A DNA stretch of 64,000 nt from Bradyrhizobium sp. Rc3b (GCF_900114915.1 NZ_FOUS01000022.1:62001-126000), one strand, 5' to 3'; positions 32,640 to 42,030 are shown, numbered from the stretch's first letter. Translations and numbers: made by a program. The notes: generated from the letters alone by a model not told the origin.

Positions 32640-35276
32640 ATGAAAACACCTTCATCGCCGCACTTCACGCCTGTCGACTTGAAGCGATATTTCAACGCCC
32701 GGCGCGCAAATGCCGGTGACGATTTCGCCAGCCGCCCGGGTGATGCCGGCTGGATCGATGCGCTTCGCGGGCTCCAGACCCATCGCGGCATGCCCTTTCT
32801 CTTCGGCAGCGAAACAGGGCCGGATGTGCTCGAGCTGCGACCCGGGGCCCCTCCTGCCGTAGTCGCGTTGCCGCCGACAATGGCGAGCTATGTGCTGTTC
32901 GTGCAAGTGGCGGCAGACCGCCCCATTGCAAGTCCCGAGGGCTTCGGAGAGATCGGCCCGGCTACACTCCCTGTCGACGGTAATCCACTCGGCGAGCGGG
33001 TGGCGACATATGGGCTCCGCTACGCCGACGGTAGCGAAACCGACGTGCCTGTGCTGCGCCGCTTCGCGATTCAGCAGAGCCACATCTCCTGGAGTGCGAG
33101 TGCGTTCGCCGCCCTGCCGCTACGGGCGCCCATCGTGCATGCAAGCACAGGCGAGGATTTTGGACTCGGCAGAGCGCCGGGGGCGAGCTTCTTCCAGGGC
33201 GAGGCCCGCACCCAATCGGGACGCATGGATCGACAAGGTGAGAACCTGTGGCTTTACGCGCTCCCGAATCCTTATCCCGACAAGGAGCTTTCGGCGCTAA
33301 GCTTGCGCGCGGAACAGGAAATCTCGCTCGTCTTTGCGGTGACCACGACAACGCTCACCCGGCACCCGCTGCGCCTCCAGGGCCGTCGCAAACTGAAGGT
33401 GAGGCTGCCCCCCGGGGTTCATCTGAACAAGCTTGGCGAGCTCGATGTCGACGATCGAGGCGAGCAGATTGGCATGGACCTCGGCACGGTCATCTCGGCC
33501 CGCGCAGTGCTCGAGTACTCCAGAGCGGATTGGCTGGGCGCCAAAGTTGATGTGCAGCCTGTGCGCTCCGCCAACGAAGTCATCGTCGAGTACTCCGCCC
33601 ATCCGGACGCAAGGCTCTATCTGCGCTCCGACGATGGCCGCTTGCATATGTTCGAGCTTCGGTCGTTGGAAGGTGACGGTAACGCGGGTGGCGCCTCGCT
33701 CAATGTGGCGACAGTCGAACCAGCCACTAGGCCGGTCAAGATCCGCATCATAGAGAAGGGCAGTGGCGTGCGTGTTGCCGCGCGGCTGCATGTCCATGGT
33801 GCGCACGGGGAGTATCTGCCTCCAAAGGGCCATCACCGCAAGGTCAATACCGGCAGGTTCGAGGACTTCTCGGGCGAATTTGCCAATGGGCTGAACCAGT
33901 ACGCCTACGTGGACGGCAGCTGCGAGGCGGAGCTGCCGCTCGGGCCCGTGTTCGTAGAGATCTGCAGGGGCTTCGAGGTGCGCCCGCTGCGCACCATCGT
34001 CGAAATCACTGCAACGACGGACAATCTCACCTTTGAGCTCGACCGCGTGCTGCGCTGGCGTGAACAGGGATGGGTTAGCTCTGATACGCACGTCCATTTC
34101 CTGAGCCCGCAGACAGCGCTGCTTGAAGGCAAGGCGGAGGGTGTCAACGTCGTCAACCTGCTCGCCGCACAGTGGGGCGAGCTATTCACCAACGTCGCCG
34201 ATTTCGACGGACGCACGACAATCGGGGCAAAGGATTTCGGCGGGGACGGAGAATTCCTGGTTCGGGTGGGCACCGAAAACCGGATGCAGGTTCTGGGGCA
34301 CATATCGCTGCTCGGCTACGAAGGTGAGATGATCAATCCGCTGTCTTGCGGCGGGTCCAACGAAGCTGCGATTGGCCATGTTCTGGAAGCGACCATGGCC
34401 GACTGGGCGGAACGCTGCCGTCAGCAAGGGGGGCTGGTCGTAATGCCGCACGCGCCGAACCCACAGGCGGAGCGGGCGGCCGACATTGTGCTCGGCCTTG
34501 TCGACGCCATCGAAATGATGTCGTTCAACCCGCGGACCGCGCAGATCAGCGCATTTGGTCTCGCCGACTGGTATCGCTACCTCAATATTGGATACCATCT
34601 GCCGCTGGTAGCCGGCTCCGACAAGATGGACGCGGCCGCACTCCTCGGGGGCTCGCGGACCTATGTGCGGCTGGGCGAACGCGACTTCACCTATCGCAAC
34701 TGGATGGATGCCGTACGCAGCGGGGACACGTTCATCACCGTCGGGCCTCTGGTTGAGATGACGGTTGAAGGACGTCGCCCTGGCGGAACGGTGGCGCTTC
34801 CCCGTTCAGGCGGGACCCTCACGATCGAGTGGCGAATCGAATCGGTCAGCGTTCCGCCGGCCCGGGTGGAGCTCATATGTAACGGCACCGTCCTCGAGGA
34901 GGTTCGATGCGGGGGCTTGTCGTGCAAGGGGCAGCTGTCCCTGCCCATCAACGAGTCATGTTGGATCGCACTGCGCGTTCGAGGCAGCGTCGCCGGACGC
35001 GAGGCCGACATTGCGGCGCACACCGGTGCGGTATATGTCAAAGTAGGCGGTATGCCCATCTTTGCCACCGCGGATGCAGTGTCGGTCCTTGCACAAATCG
35101 AGGGATCGATCGCCTATATGGACACGCTCGCTCCCAAGTCCGACGAAGCGCGACACGCGCGGCTGCGAGCTGCCCTGGAACTTGCGCATCATCGCCTGCA
35201 TCATAGACTGCACGAGCTGGGCGCCAGCCACCAGCACGCGCCCGTTCACTCCGTTCACGTTGAACGCGAGCATTGA
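32640..35276 (+). CDS. CehA/McbA-family metallohydrolase (PHP domain)
   Basis: A large protein of 878 residues. The first 470 residues are beta-rich, and the PHP-type metal-dependent hydrolase domain begins at SSDTHVHFLSPQTALLEGKA (about 480-499). It includes LGHISLLGYEGEMI (about 555), VMPHAPNPQAERAADIVLG (about 601) and GSDKMDAAALLGG (about 660). The C-terminal 200 residues are again strand-rich. CehA/McbA proteins include carbaryl hydrolases, so ester or amide hydrolysis is the family expectation. GGAG precedes the ATG. It follows the transporter and probably acts on what that imports; no signal peptide is evident. Confidence 0.85.
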   Translation: MKTPSSPHFTPVDLKRYFNARRANAGDDFASRPGDAGWIDALRGLQTHRGMPFLFGSETGPDVLELRPGAPPAVVALPPTMASYVLFVQVAADRPIASPEGFGEIGPATLPVDGNPLGERVATYGLRYADGSETDVPVLRRFAIQQSHISWSASAFAALPLRAPIVHASTGEDFGLGRAPGASFFQGEARTQSGRMDRQGENLWLYALPNPYPDKELSALSLRAEQEISLVFAVTTTTLTRHPLRLQGRRKLKVRLPPGVHLNKLGELDVDDRGEQIGMDLGTVISARAVLEYSRADWLGAKVDVQPVRSANEVIVEYSAHPDARLYLRSDDGRLHMFELRSLEGDGNAGGASLNVATVEPATRPVKIRIIEKGSGVRVAARLHVHGAHGEYLPPKGHHRKVNTGRFEDFSGEFANGLNQYAYVDGSCEAELPLGPVFVEICRGFEVRPLRTIVEITATTDNLTFELDRVLRWREQGWVSSDTHVHFLSPQTALLEGKAEGVNVVNLLAAQWGELFTNVADFDGRTTIGAKDFGGDGEFLVRVGTENRMQVLGHISLLGYEGEMINPLSCGGSNEAAIGHVLEATMADWAERCRQQGGLVVMPHAPNPQAERAADIVLGLVDAIEMMSFNPRTAQISAFGLADWYRYLNIGYHLPLVAGSDKMDAAALLGGSRTYVRLGERDFTYRNWMDAVRSGDTFITVGPLVEMTVEGRRPGGTVALPRSGGTLTIEWRIESVSVPPARVELICNGTVLEEVRCGGLSCKGQLSLPINESCWIALRVRGSVAGREADIAAHTGAVYVKVGGMPIFATADAVSVLAQIEGSIAYMDTLAPKSDEARHARLRAALELAHHRLHHRLHELGASHQHAPVHSVHVEREH

Positions 35277-35401
35277 GGTGTGCCATTGACGGTCGGCAGG
35301 TGGCGCGTCGTTTGGTCAGCGACCTCTTTTTACGGGCGATGAGTGAAATGGGGAGCTGCTTGCACCACTGGATCCTGGGACGCGAAGGCAAGGCTACGGT
35401 A

Positions 35402-35417
35402 CTGAAATAGTTTTCAG
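35402..35417. promoter_or_regulatory. Degenerate LacI-type site between convergent genes
   Basis: CTGAAATAGTTTTCAG matches the operator CTGAAATCGATTTCAG at 14 of 16 positions. It lies between the ends of the CehA-like and LacI genes, where an operator is unexpected. It may be an auxiliary looping site or chance. Confidence 0.35.
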
Positions 35418-35431
35418 GATCCGTGGCCCGA

Positions 35432-36523
35432 TTAATGATCCCGACTGCGCCCGCGACGGGCCGGACGGGCGTTGGACCGCGGCGGGGCGCTCGATGACCG
35501 CACGACCAGCCGGTACGGCAACACAACACTTCTCGGGACGGGACTGCCGGCAATGGCATTGATAAGATAATCGGCGGCTCCCCGGCCGATTTCTGCTGCC
35601 GGAACACTGACTGTTGTGAGCGGCGGGTCCATTTGCGCAGCCAGCTCCACATCGTCAAATCCTGTGATGGAAAGCGTGGCCGGTACGGCCAGACCCATCT
35701 TGCGAGCCTCGGCCATTGCACCGATGGCAAGCGTGTCGGTGGTGCAGATGACTGCTGTCGTGTCCGGGTGATCGGTGAGGAGTTGACGAAGGGCACTACG
35801 GCCCTGGACTAGCGAATAATCGGCCTTGACGATCTGGGTTGGCTTGAGCGGCAAACCGGCGTCCAAGAGCGCGCGCTGAATTCCCTCGAGCCTGGCGCGG
35901 GATCTGTCATTGGACGCGGCAACAACGTTGGCAATCGCGCCGAAACGGACGTGTCCAAGCCTGAGCAGATACTCCGTCATCTCGCGGGTGGCGCTTTCAT
36001 TGTCGATTCCGATCGCGGGGATGCCGCCACCGGCCTTGGCGACATAGGTGGTGATGACCGGTACGCCTGCCTGTTCGATCAGGCTCCTCAGCTCCCGGCC
36101 GTGGGAAGCTCCGACCAGCACGATTCCATCGATGCCGCGTTCAATGAGACTTTGCAGTTCCTGAAATTCACGCCGCTGGTCATATTGCGAATTCGCAATG
36201 AACAGCGTGTAGCCGCTTTCGCTGAGGCGGTTCTGGAGCGCTTCGACACCTTCTGCAAAGATACCGAGCGCCAGTGTCGGAACGATGACGCCAACGGTCC
36301 GCATGCGTCCCGATTTTAATGCTCTGGCTGCGCTATCGCGCGTGTAGGCCAGGTCATTGATATGCCGCATGACTCTGTCGCGAAGCTCCGGCCGTACGAT
36401 ATCGGGGTGATTGAGAACCCGCGACACCGTCGCTGCCGACACATTCGCCTTCCGGGCAACGTCCTCGATCTTCACACGTGGCTGCTGGCGGCCTTTTGGC
36501 GCGATTACAGGTTTTTTATCCAT
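35432..36523 (-). CDS. LacI-family transcriptional regulator
   Basis: A LacI/GalR repressor of 363 residues. The N-terminal helix-turn-helix is VKIEDVARKANVSAATVSRVLNH (about 18-40; shown in shortened form VARKANVSAATVSRV) followed by the hinge helix containing YTRDSAARALKSGR. The remaining 290 residues are the periplasmic-binding-protein-like sensor (VGVIVPTLALGIFAEGVEAL; LSITGFDDVELAAQMDPPLT). It lies divergent from the CoA-transferase gene. The nearby CTGAAATCGATTTCAG sites have the symmetry and central CG expected for this family, so it probably represses the surrounding catabolic genes. Confidence 0.93.
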   Translation of the reverse strand: MDKKPVIAPKGRQQPRVKIEDVARKANVSAATVSRVLNHPDIVRPELRDRVMRHINDLAYTRDSAARALKSGRMRTVGVIVPTLALGIFAEGVEALQNRLSESGYTLFIANSQYDQRREFQELQSLIERGIDGIVLVGASHGRELRSLIEQAGVPVITTYVAKAGGGIPAIGIDNESATREMTEYLLRLGHVRFGAIANVVAASNDRSRARLEGIQRALLDAGLPLKPTQIVKADYSLVQGRSALRQLLTDHPDTTAVICTTDTLAIGAMAEARKMGLAVPATLSITGFDDVELAAQMDPPLTTVSVPAAEIGRGAADYLINAIAGSPVPRSVVLPYRLVVRSSSAPPRSNARPARRGRSRDH

Positions 36524-36720
36524 CTGCGTTAGTCAACCAGGAGAAGGAGAGGGGCTCCGCTCAAAACAGTTAAACCATCACGACCGCCATCTTCTCAAGT
36601 CCTGTATGCGGGCCATCGGCGCTATTTTCTGGCCCTTTCAAGCGCAGATGGAGCGGATGCACCGAATCTCATTCGAAAGGTGGTTGATTCGCTTGACTCC
36701 GGTTCTTGCACGGCCTAACG

Positions 36721-36736
36721 CTGAAATCGATTTCAG
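36721..36736. promoter_or_regulatory. LacI-type operator candidate, site 3
   Basis: CTGAAATCGATTTCAG is a perfect 16-bp palindrome identical to the core of the site at 30611. It lies 52 bases upstream of the CoA-transferase start and about 200 bases upstream of the divergent LacI gene. A half-site CGATTTCAGG follows at 36758-36767. Confidence 0.75.
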
Positions 36737-36787
36737 AAATCGAGAGCCAAGCAGCTCGATTTCAGGTAAAACCGAAAGCAAGGATGC

Positions 36788-37990
36788 ATGGTGGATCTCT
36801 TGAAGGGCATTCGTGTCCTCAGCCTCAATCACTTTCTGATGGGCCCGGTCGGCGTGCAGTTTCTCGCCGACCTCGGTGCGGACGTGATCGCCGTGGAACC
36901 GCCCGGAGGGGCCTTTCAGAGGAAATGGGGCGGGGCGGACAAGCAGGTTGATGGCCAGTCGATGTTGCTTCTGGCGGGAAACCGCAACAAGCGCAGCCTC
37001 ACGCTCGATCTGAAAAAACCCGAAGCCGTGGTCATCGCCAGGCAACTGATCGCGAAATCGGATGTGATCGCGGAGAACTTCCGCCCCGGTGTGCTCGACA
37101 AGCTTGGTCTCGGCTACGAGGACGCAAAGAAGGTCAATCCGCAGATCATTTATGCTGCTGCCTCTGGCTATGGTCCTGACGGGCCCTATGTCGATCGCCC
37201 AGGTCAGGATCTGTTGATCCAGGCGCTATCGGGACTTGCGATGATCACCGGAAGTCGCGAGCAAGGGCCGCGGGCTGTCGGCGTTTCCGCCATCGATCAT
37301 CACGGCGCCGCCTTGTTCGCGGCGGGGATCCTGGCTGCCCTGGTAAGGAAAGCGCGCACAGGGCAGGGCTGCCGCGTCGATGTTAGTCTGCTGTCGGCTG
37401 CGCTCGACCTGCAGATGGAATCTTTTACCTGCTACCTGAACGGCCAAAGGCCTGACGACGTCCGTCAGCCGGGTCCGGTGGCCGGCTGGTACTATGGCGC
37501 ACCCTACGGCATCTATGCGACACGCGATGGACACATTGCGATCTCTTTGGGATCGCTGGAGGCGCTCTCCGACGCGCTCGGCCTTCCGGCCGACCGGCGC
37601 ATCCCTGACGAGGAGGCGTATCGCCGGCGCGATGAGGCCTCAGCCATGATCGCGGCCAGTGTCGCCAAACGCTCAACCACCGAATGCATCGTCTTGTTCG
37701 AGGCGCGTGGAATTTGGCACGCTGCGGTGAACGATTATGCCGACGTCGTTGCGGATCCGCAGATCGCGCACAACAGAAATTTTCAGGTGGTGACCGGCGC
37801 GACCGGAACTCCCATCACACTTGTCAGCCATCCCGTGCGCTACGATGGCGAGCAGCCGGACGTGCGGTTGCCGCCGCAAAAGCTCGGTGCGCAAACGGAA
37901 GAGATTCTGAAAGAGCTGGGCTATGACGCCAAGAAATTGAAGGATCTTTACGATGCGGGCGCCATCGGAACCGCGGACTCGCATCACTGA
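36788..37990 (+). CDS. CaiB/BaiF-type (family III) CoA-transferase
   Basis: A family III CoA-transferase of 400 residues. Landmarks are GIRVLSLNHFLMGPVGVQFL at the start, GADVIAVEPPGG (about 29), GNRNKRSLTLDLKKPEA (about 64), the catalytic aspartate region GPYVDRPGQDLLIQALSG (about 133-150) and GCRVDVSLL. It transfers CoA between carboxylic acids and activates an acid for later steps. ATG 36788 has AAGGA a few bases upstream. The operator at 36721 places it in the LacI regulon with the enoyl-CoA hydratase, so both probably work in the same CoA-linked route. Confidence 0.93.
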   Translation: MVDLLKGIRVLSLNHFLMGPVGVQFLADLGADVIAVEPPGGAFQRKWGGADKQVDGQSMLLLAGNRNKRSLTLDLKKPEAVVIARQLIAKSDVIAENFRPGVLDKLGLGYEDAKKVNPQIIYAAASGYGPDGPYVDRPGQDLLIQALSGLAMITGSREQGPRAVGVSAIDHHGAALFAAGILAALVRKARTGQGCRVDVSLLSAALDLQMESFTCYLNGQRPDDVRQPGPVAGWYYGAPYGIYATRDGHIAISLGSLEALSDALGLPADRRIPDEEAYRRRDEASAMIAASVAKRSTTECIVLFEARGIWHAAVNDYADVVADPQIAHNRNFQVVTGATGTPITLVSHPVRYDGEQPDVRLPPQKLGAQTEEILKELGYDAKKLKDLYDAGAIGTADSHH

Positions 37991-38132
37991 ACGAACAAAC
38001 AGATTTCTCGAAGTAGTACGCTTACTTCAGGAGCTGGCATGGTGATCGCATCAACATGCGCGCAGCTTTCCTTCCTTGCTGCTGGCGAGGTTTTCTCGGC
38101 GGCGATGCCAACACCAAGCACGCTTGAAAGTC

Positions 38133-38154
38133 CCGTGAACATGACCGTTCACGG
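38133..38154. promoter_or_regulatory. Perfect inverted repeat upstream of the GH88 gene
   Basis: CCGTGAAC (38133-38140) and GTTCACGG (38147-38154) are exact 8-bp arms around ATGACC. The element lies 83 bases upstream of the GH88 start in the 246-base gap after the CoA-transferase gene. It differs from the LacI-type sites, so it could be a separate operator or an mRNA hairpin. Confidence 0.4.
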
Positions 38155-38236
38155 CAGCCCGGGATGTGTTGGTAAAGAGCTTTAAGTTGCCGCCAGGCCA
38201 AAGCCGCGCGGCGAGTTTTATGTTGGACCAGAAGCC

Positions 38237-39388
38237 ATGTCGCAAAGCCAATATCTGCCCGCGCGCGAGCGTATGCTGAAGCGCATTGCCAAGACCAGGG
38301 AGGCTGCACGCTCGGGCTTGCCGCACTGGGCGAGTGCCGCCGACGGAAAATGGACGTTTACGCCCGATGGTGATTGGACCGGCGGGGCATTTGTCGGCGA
38401 GCTTTGGCTCGCACATCTCGCTGATCGACGGCAATTCCCAATTGAAGACGCGCGTACTGCGCTAAGCCGAATGTTGCCGCGTGCTGAGCGGCTTACGGCC
38501 TTTAAGGGCTTCGGCTTCTATCATGCAGGCGCCCTTGGCAGCATCCTGTTCAAGGATGAAGGTGCCCGCGCGGCGGCTTTGACCGCAGCAAGGTCGCTTC
38601 GGGATATGTTCGATCCACACCTCGGACTGATACCGTTGGGCGGAGATGCCGAGGAGGCGAGCGCAGTCGGAGCTTCCGAGAGCAGCATCGACTCGCTCCA
38701 GGCGACAGGCTTGCTCTATTGGGCTGCAGACGAGCTTTCCGATGCCCGGATGGAGGAGGTCGCCAATGCACATATGCGGCGTGTCCTGGAGATCCACGTG
38801 CGGCAGGATAGTTCAGTTATCCAGTCTTCCACACTTGATCCACGCACCGGCAAGGTGCTCAGAACGCACACGCACAAGGGCTATAGCGATATCAGCACCT
38901 GGGGCCGGGCGCAGGGATGGGCGATGCTCTACACCGCTCACGCCGCCATGGTCCGCCCGGACGAACCGCTGTGGCGCGACTACGCCGTGCGCCTTCTTGA
39001 CTGGTGGATCGACCATGTCCCTGCGGATCTCGTTGCCTTCTGGGATTTCGACGATCCGGCGATCCCCAACACCAGCAGGGATACTGCGGCCACTGCTATC
39101 GCTGCTGCCGCGGCGCTGCGCCTCGCATCCGCACTCGGTCCTGAGCGGGGCGCCAAATATCGATCATTTGCGGAGCGCACCGTTACTCAGCTGAGCTCGA
39201 CATACCTGACACCGACTGCTCCCGATGACCTGCGCCCGCCTGGAATGCTCACCGGCGGCTGCTTCACCCGAAAGGCGATCGTGCGCGATATCGATGCGGC
39301 CCAGAACGTCGAGCTGATCTTCGGAAGCTACTTCCTGTTTGAATGCCTTGCCATCCTGACGGATCTGGTGCCGCCTGGCTGGATCTAA
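38237..39388 (+). CDS. Glycoside hydrolase family 88 (unsaturated uronyl hydrolase)
   Basis: A GH88 enzyme of 383 residues. The (alpha/alpha)6-barrel signature is seen in HTHKGYSDISTWGRAQGWAM (about 213-232), SIDSLQATGLLYWAADEL (about 150; the Asp is a catalytic candidate) and DTAATAIAAAAALRLASAL (about 280). There is no signal peptide, so it acts in the cytoplasm. Family members hydrate the unsaturated uronic acid left at the end of oligosaccharides by polysaccharide lyases. With the DapA-like aldolase and aldehyde dehydrogenase downstream, it points to uronate catabolism ending in a 2-oxoglutarate-type intermediate. Confidence 0.88.
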   Translation: MSQSQYLPARERMLKRIAKTREAARSGLPHWASAADGKWTFTPDGDWTGGAFVGELWLAHLADRRQFPIEDARTALSRMLPRAERLTAFKGFGFYHAGALGSILFKDEGARAAALTAARSLRDMFDPHLGLIPLGGDAEEASAVGASESSIDSLQATGLLYWAADELSDARMEEVANAHMRRVLEIHVRQDSSVIQSSTLDPRTGKVLRTHTHKGYSDISTWGRAQGWAMLYTAHAAMVRPDEPLWRDYAVRLLDWWIDHVPADLVAFWDFDDPAIPNTSRDTAATAIAAAAALRLASALGPERGAKYRSFAERTVTQLSSTYLTPTAPDDLRPPGMLTGGCFTRKAIVRDIDAAQNVELIFGSYFLFECLAILTDLVPPGWI

Positions 39389-39557
39389 TGAGGAGGCGCG
39401 AAAGGCTTCCACCGCGAGCAAGGGCTCAAACCAATCTTGTTTGTGACGCCATGCCAGCCAATCTGTCCAAAACTTCGACGGCCCGGCTCCGCTCCTTGGA
39501 TTTTGCGACGGGCTTTATCGAGTTCGACACTGACTGCCACTTGTCCGGAATCCTTAA

Positions 39558-40487
39558 ATGAGAAATGCGAAAACTCCGATCTATCGCGGCTTATTCCCGG
39601 TCGCTCCGACGCCGTTTACGGATTCTGGAGATCTCGATCTCGAAGGGCAGCGGCGCGTTCTCGATTGCATGATCGATCAAGGCGTGGACGGGATCTGCAT
39701 TTTGGCCAACTATTCCGAGCAGTTTCTGCTGTCTGATCAGGAGCGCGATATTCTAGTCGATCTCTGTCTTTCGCATGTCGCGGGCCGCAAGCCAGTCATG
39801 GTGACCTGCAGCCATTTCAGCACCCAGATTGCGGTGCAACGCGCCCGCTATGCGGCCGAACGTGGCGCAAGCCTCCTCATGCTGATGCCGCCTTATCATG
39901 GTGCAAGCCTCAAGGCGGATGAAGGCGCCATGATCGGGCATTTCGGCCGGGTCGCGGACGCAGCCGGGATTCCAATCATGATCCAGGACGCGCCGCTCTC
40001 CGGCGTCACATTGACCGTCCCGTTTCTGGTCCGGCTCGCTTGCGAGGTGCCACTCGCCAGATATTTCAAGATCGAGGTCCCGTTTGCTGCTGCCAAGCTG
40101 CGCAGTCTGATCGAGCTCGGCGGTGAGGTCATAGTTGGTCCTTTTGACGGGGAGGAAGGCATCACCATGATGGCAGATCTCGATGCTGGTGCGAGCGGAA
40201 CAATGTCGAGCGCGCTGTTGCCCGATCTGCTCAGCCCCGTGATCGATCATCACAGATCGGGCGACAGGCAGGAAGCCGCTCTTGCCTATGCAAGGGTGCT
40301 GCCGCTCATTAATTTCGAAAACCGCCAGTGTGGCCTGCGCGCCGCCAAGAGCGTGATGGCTGAAGGTGGCGTGATCAAATGCGAAGCCGTGCGGCATCCG
40401 CTCGAGCAGATCCATCCTGCGACCAGAGCCGGATTGATCGAGCTTGCGCGTGAGCTCAACCCGCTGGCTCTTCGCTGGGGACACTGA
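39558..40487 (+). CDS. DapA-family aldolase/dehydratase
   Basis: A dihydrodipicolinate-synthase-family protein of 309 residues. The start region PIYRGLFPVAPTPFTDSGDL is typical, and the Schiff-base lysine is in ARYFKIEVPF (about residue 175). The tyrosine usually found in a YN-x-P motif near 140 is replaced by MIQDAPLSGV, so it is not a lysine-pathway DapA. Such variants are often keto-deoxy-sugar-acid aldolases or dehydratases. It precedes the aldehyde dehydrogenase by three bases, so the two are co-expressed and could convert a deoxy-keto acid to a semialdehyde and then an acid. Confidence 0.88.
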   Translation: MRNAKTPIYRGLFPVAPTPFTDSGDLDLEGQRRVLDCMIDQGVDGICILANYSEQFLLSDQERDILVDLCLSHVAGRKPVMVTCSHFSTQIAVQRARYAAERGASLLMLMPPYHGASLKADEGAMIGHFGRVADAAGIPIMIQDAPLSGVTLTVPFLVRLACEVPLARYFKIEVPFAAAKLRSLIELGGEVIVGPFDGEEGITMMADLDAGASGTMSSALLPDLLSPVIDHHRSGDRQEAALAYARVLPLINFENRQCGLRAAKSVMAEGGVIKCEAVRHPLEQIHPATRAGLIELARELNPLALRWGH

Positions 40488-40490
40488 GGC

Positions 40491-41951
40491 ATGAACCATC
40501 CGGAACAAGCGGTGCAACCTGTGTACCCCCAGATCAAGATGTTCATTGCCGGAGAATGGACGGAAGGGGACGCAGAGCGCTCGGAAGAGATCCTCAACCC
40601 CGCGACCGGACATGCCATTGGTGAAACGCCTTATGCCTCCCGCGGTGATCTTGATCGTGCCCTGGCGGCCGCCGCGGACGGCTTCGAGATCTGGCGAAAG
40701 GTTTCGGCCTTCGACCGGTACAGGACGATGCGCAAGGCGGCCGATCTCCTACGCTCGCGCGCAGCCGGCATTGCATCGATCATGACGCTCGAACAGGGTA
40801 AGCCGCTGAGCGAGTCGCGTGCTGAAACGCTCCTTGCTGCCGATATTATCGACTGGCTCGCCGAGGAAGGGCGGCGCGCTTATGGGCGGATCGTCCCGGC
40901 GCGGTTTGGCAATGTCGCCCAGCTCGTGACCAGGGCGCCGGTCGGGCCGGTTGCGGCATTTACGCCCTGGAATTTTCCGATCAACCAGGCCGTACGGAAG
41001 ATTTCCGCCAGCCTCGCAGCCGGCTGCTCCATCATCGTCAAGGGACCTGAAGAAACGCCAGCGAGCTGCATGGAGCTGGTGCGTAGTTTCGCGGATGCGG
41101 GCTTGCCGGCGGGCGTGATCAATCTCGTCTTCGGGGTGCCGTCCGAGGTTTCAGATTATCTCATAAGCCATCCTGTCGTCCGGAAAGTCTCCTTCACCGG
41201 CTCGACCGTAGTCGGAAAGCATCTCGCAGCCCTTGCCGGCGCCCACATGAAGCGCGCCACCATGGAGCTCGGCGGGCACGCGCCTGCCATCGTTTTCCCA
41301 GATGCTGACGTCGAGAACGCCGCAAGAATCTTGTCGGCGAACAAGTTCCGCAATGCCGGCCAAGTCTGTGTTTCGCCGACGCGGTTTCTGGTGCATGAGA
41401 GTGTCTATGAAGATTTCGTCAAGAGGTTTGTCGCCGAGGCCAGCGCGATCAAGGTTGGCAATGGCCTTAAAACCGATAGCCGGATGGGGCCGCTAGCCAA
41501 TTCGCGGCGGGTTGACGCAATGGAGAGCTTTGTCGCGGACGCTCTCGATTGCGGCGCCCAGTTGCGCACCGGGGGCAAGCGTATCGGCAATGCGGGGTAC
41601 TTCTTCGAGCCGACGGTCCTGACCGATGTTCCACCTCAAGCGCGCATCATGCGTGAAGAGCCGTTCGGACCTGTCGCCCCGATTGCGCGGTTCAAAACCT
41701 ATGACGATGTTGTCACGGAGGCCAATCGACTGCCTTACGGGCTCGCCGCCTACGCCTACACGCGATCCGCTGCTACCATGGCCGCGATCGGGGCCGATCT
41801 CCAATGTGGGATGGTGTCGATCAATCATCATGGGCTTGGGCTTCCCGAAGTGCCCTTCGGAGGAACGAAGGAGTCTGGCTTCGGTTCGGAAGGTGGCCTC
41901 GAGGCAATCGAGGGCTATCTCGACACCAAATTTGTGAGCCAGGCGAGCTAG
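40491..41951 (+). CDS. NAD(P)-dependent aldehyde dehydrogenase, semialdehyde type
   Basis: An aldehyde dehydrogenase of 486 residues. Landmarks are FTPWNFPINQ (about 158), VKGPEETPASCMEL (about 184), the nucleotide-binding FTGSTVVGK (about 234), the general base glutamate in MELGGHAPAIVF (about 256) and the catalytic cysteine in AGQVCVSPTRF (about 290). The sequence fits the succinate-semialdehyde/2-oxoglutarate-semialdehyde dehydrogenase branch. GAGG lies just before the ATG. It is the last gene of the GH88-DapA-ALDH run and is followed by the second candidate sRNA. Confidence 0.92.
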   Translation: MNHPEQAVQPVYPQIKMFIAGEWTEGDAERSEEILNPATGHAIGETPYASRGDLDRALAAAADGFEIWRKVSAFDRYRTMRKAADLLRSRAAGIASIMTLEQGKPLSESRAETLLAADIIDWLAEEGRRAYGRIVPARFGNVAQLVTRAPVGPVAAFTPWNFPINQAVRKISASLAAGCSIIVKGPEETPASCMELVRSFADAGLPAGVINLVFGVPSEVSDYLISHPVVRKVSFTGSTVVGKHLAALAGAHMKRATMELGGHAPAIVFPDADVENAARILSANKFRNAGQVCVSPTRFLVHESVYEDFVKRFVAEASAIKVGNGLKTDSRMGPLANSRRVDAMESFVADALDCGAQLRTGGKRIGNAGYFFEPTVLTDVPPQARIMREEPFGPVAPIARFKTYDDVVTEANRLPYGLAAYAYTRSAATMAAIGADLQCGMVSINHHGLGLPEVPFGGTKESGFGSEGGLEAIEGYLDTKFVSQAS

Positions 41952-42030
41952 AACCGGAAATAGCAGGTGCCTAGCAGGTGAACGATTTGTTCGACAGTGC
42001 CCCCGATCGCCTCAAGCGCTCCCCCTTCTC

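Noticed and set aside
39753..40613. 286-codon minus-strand frame
   Set aside because: Antisense to the DapA-like gene; His/Arg-rich composition and no start signal.
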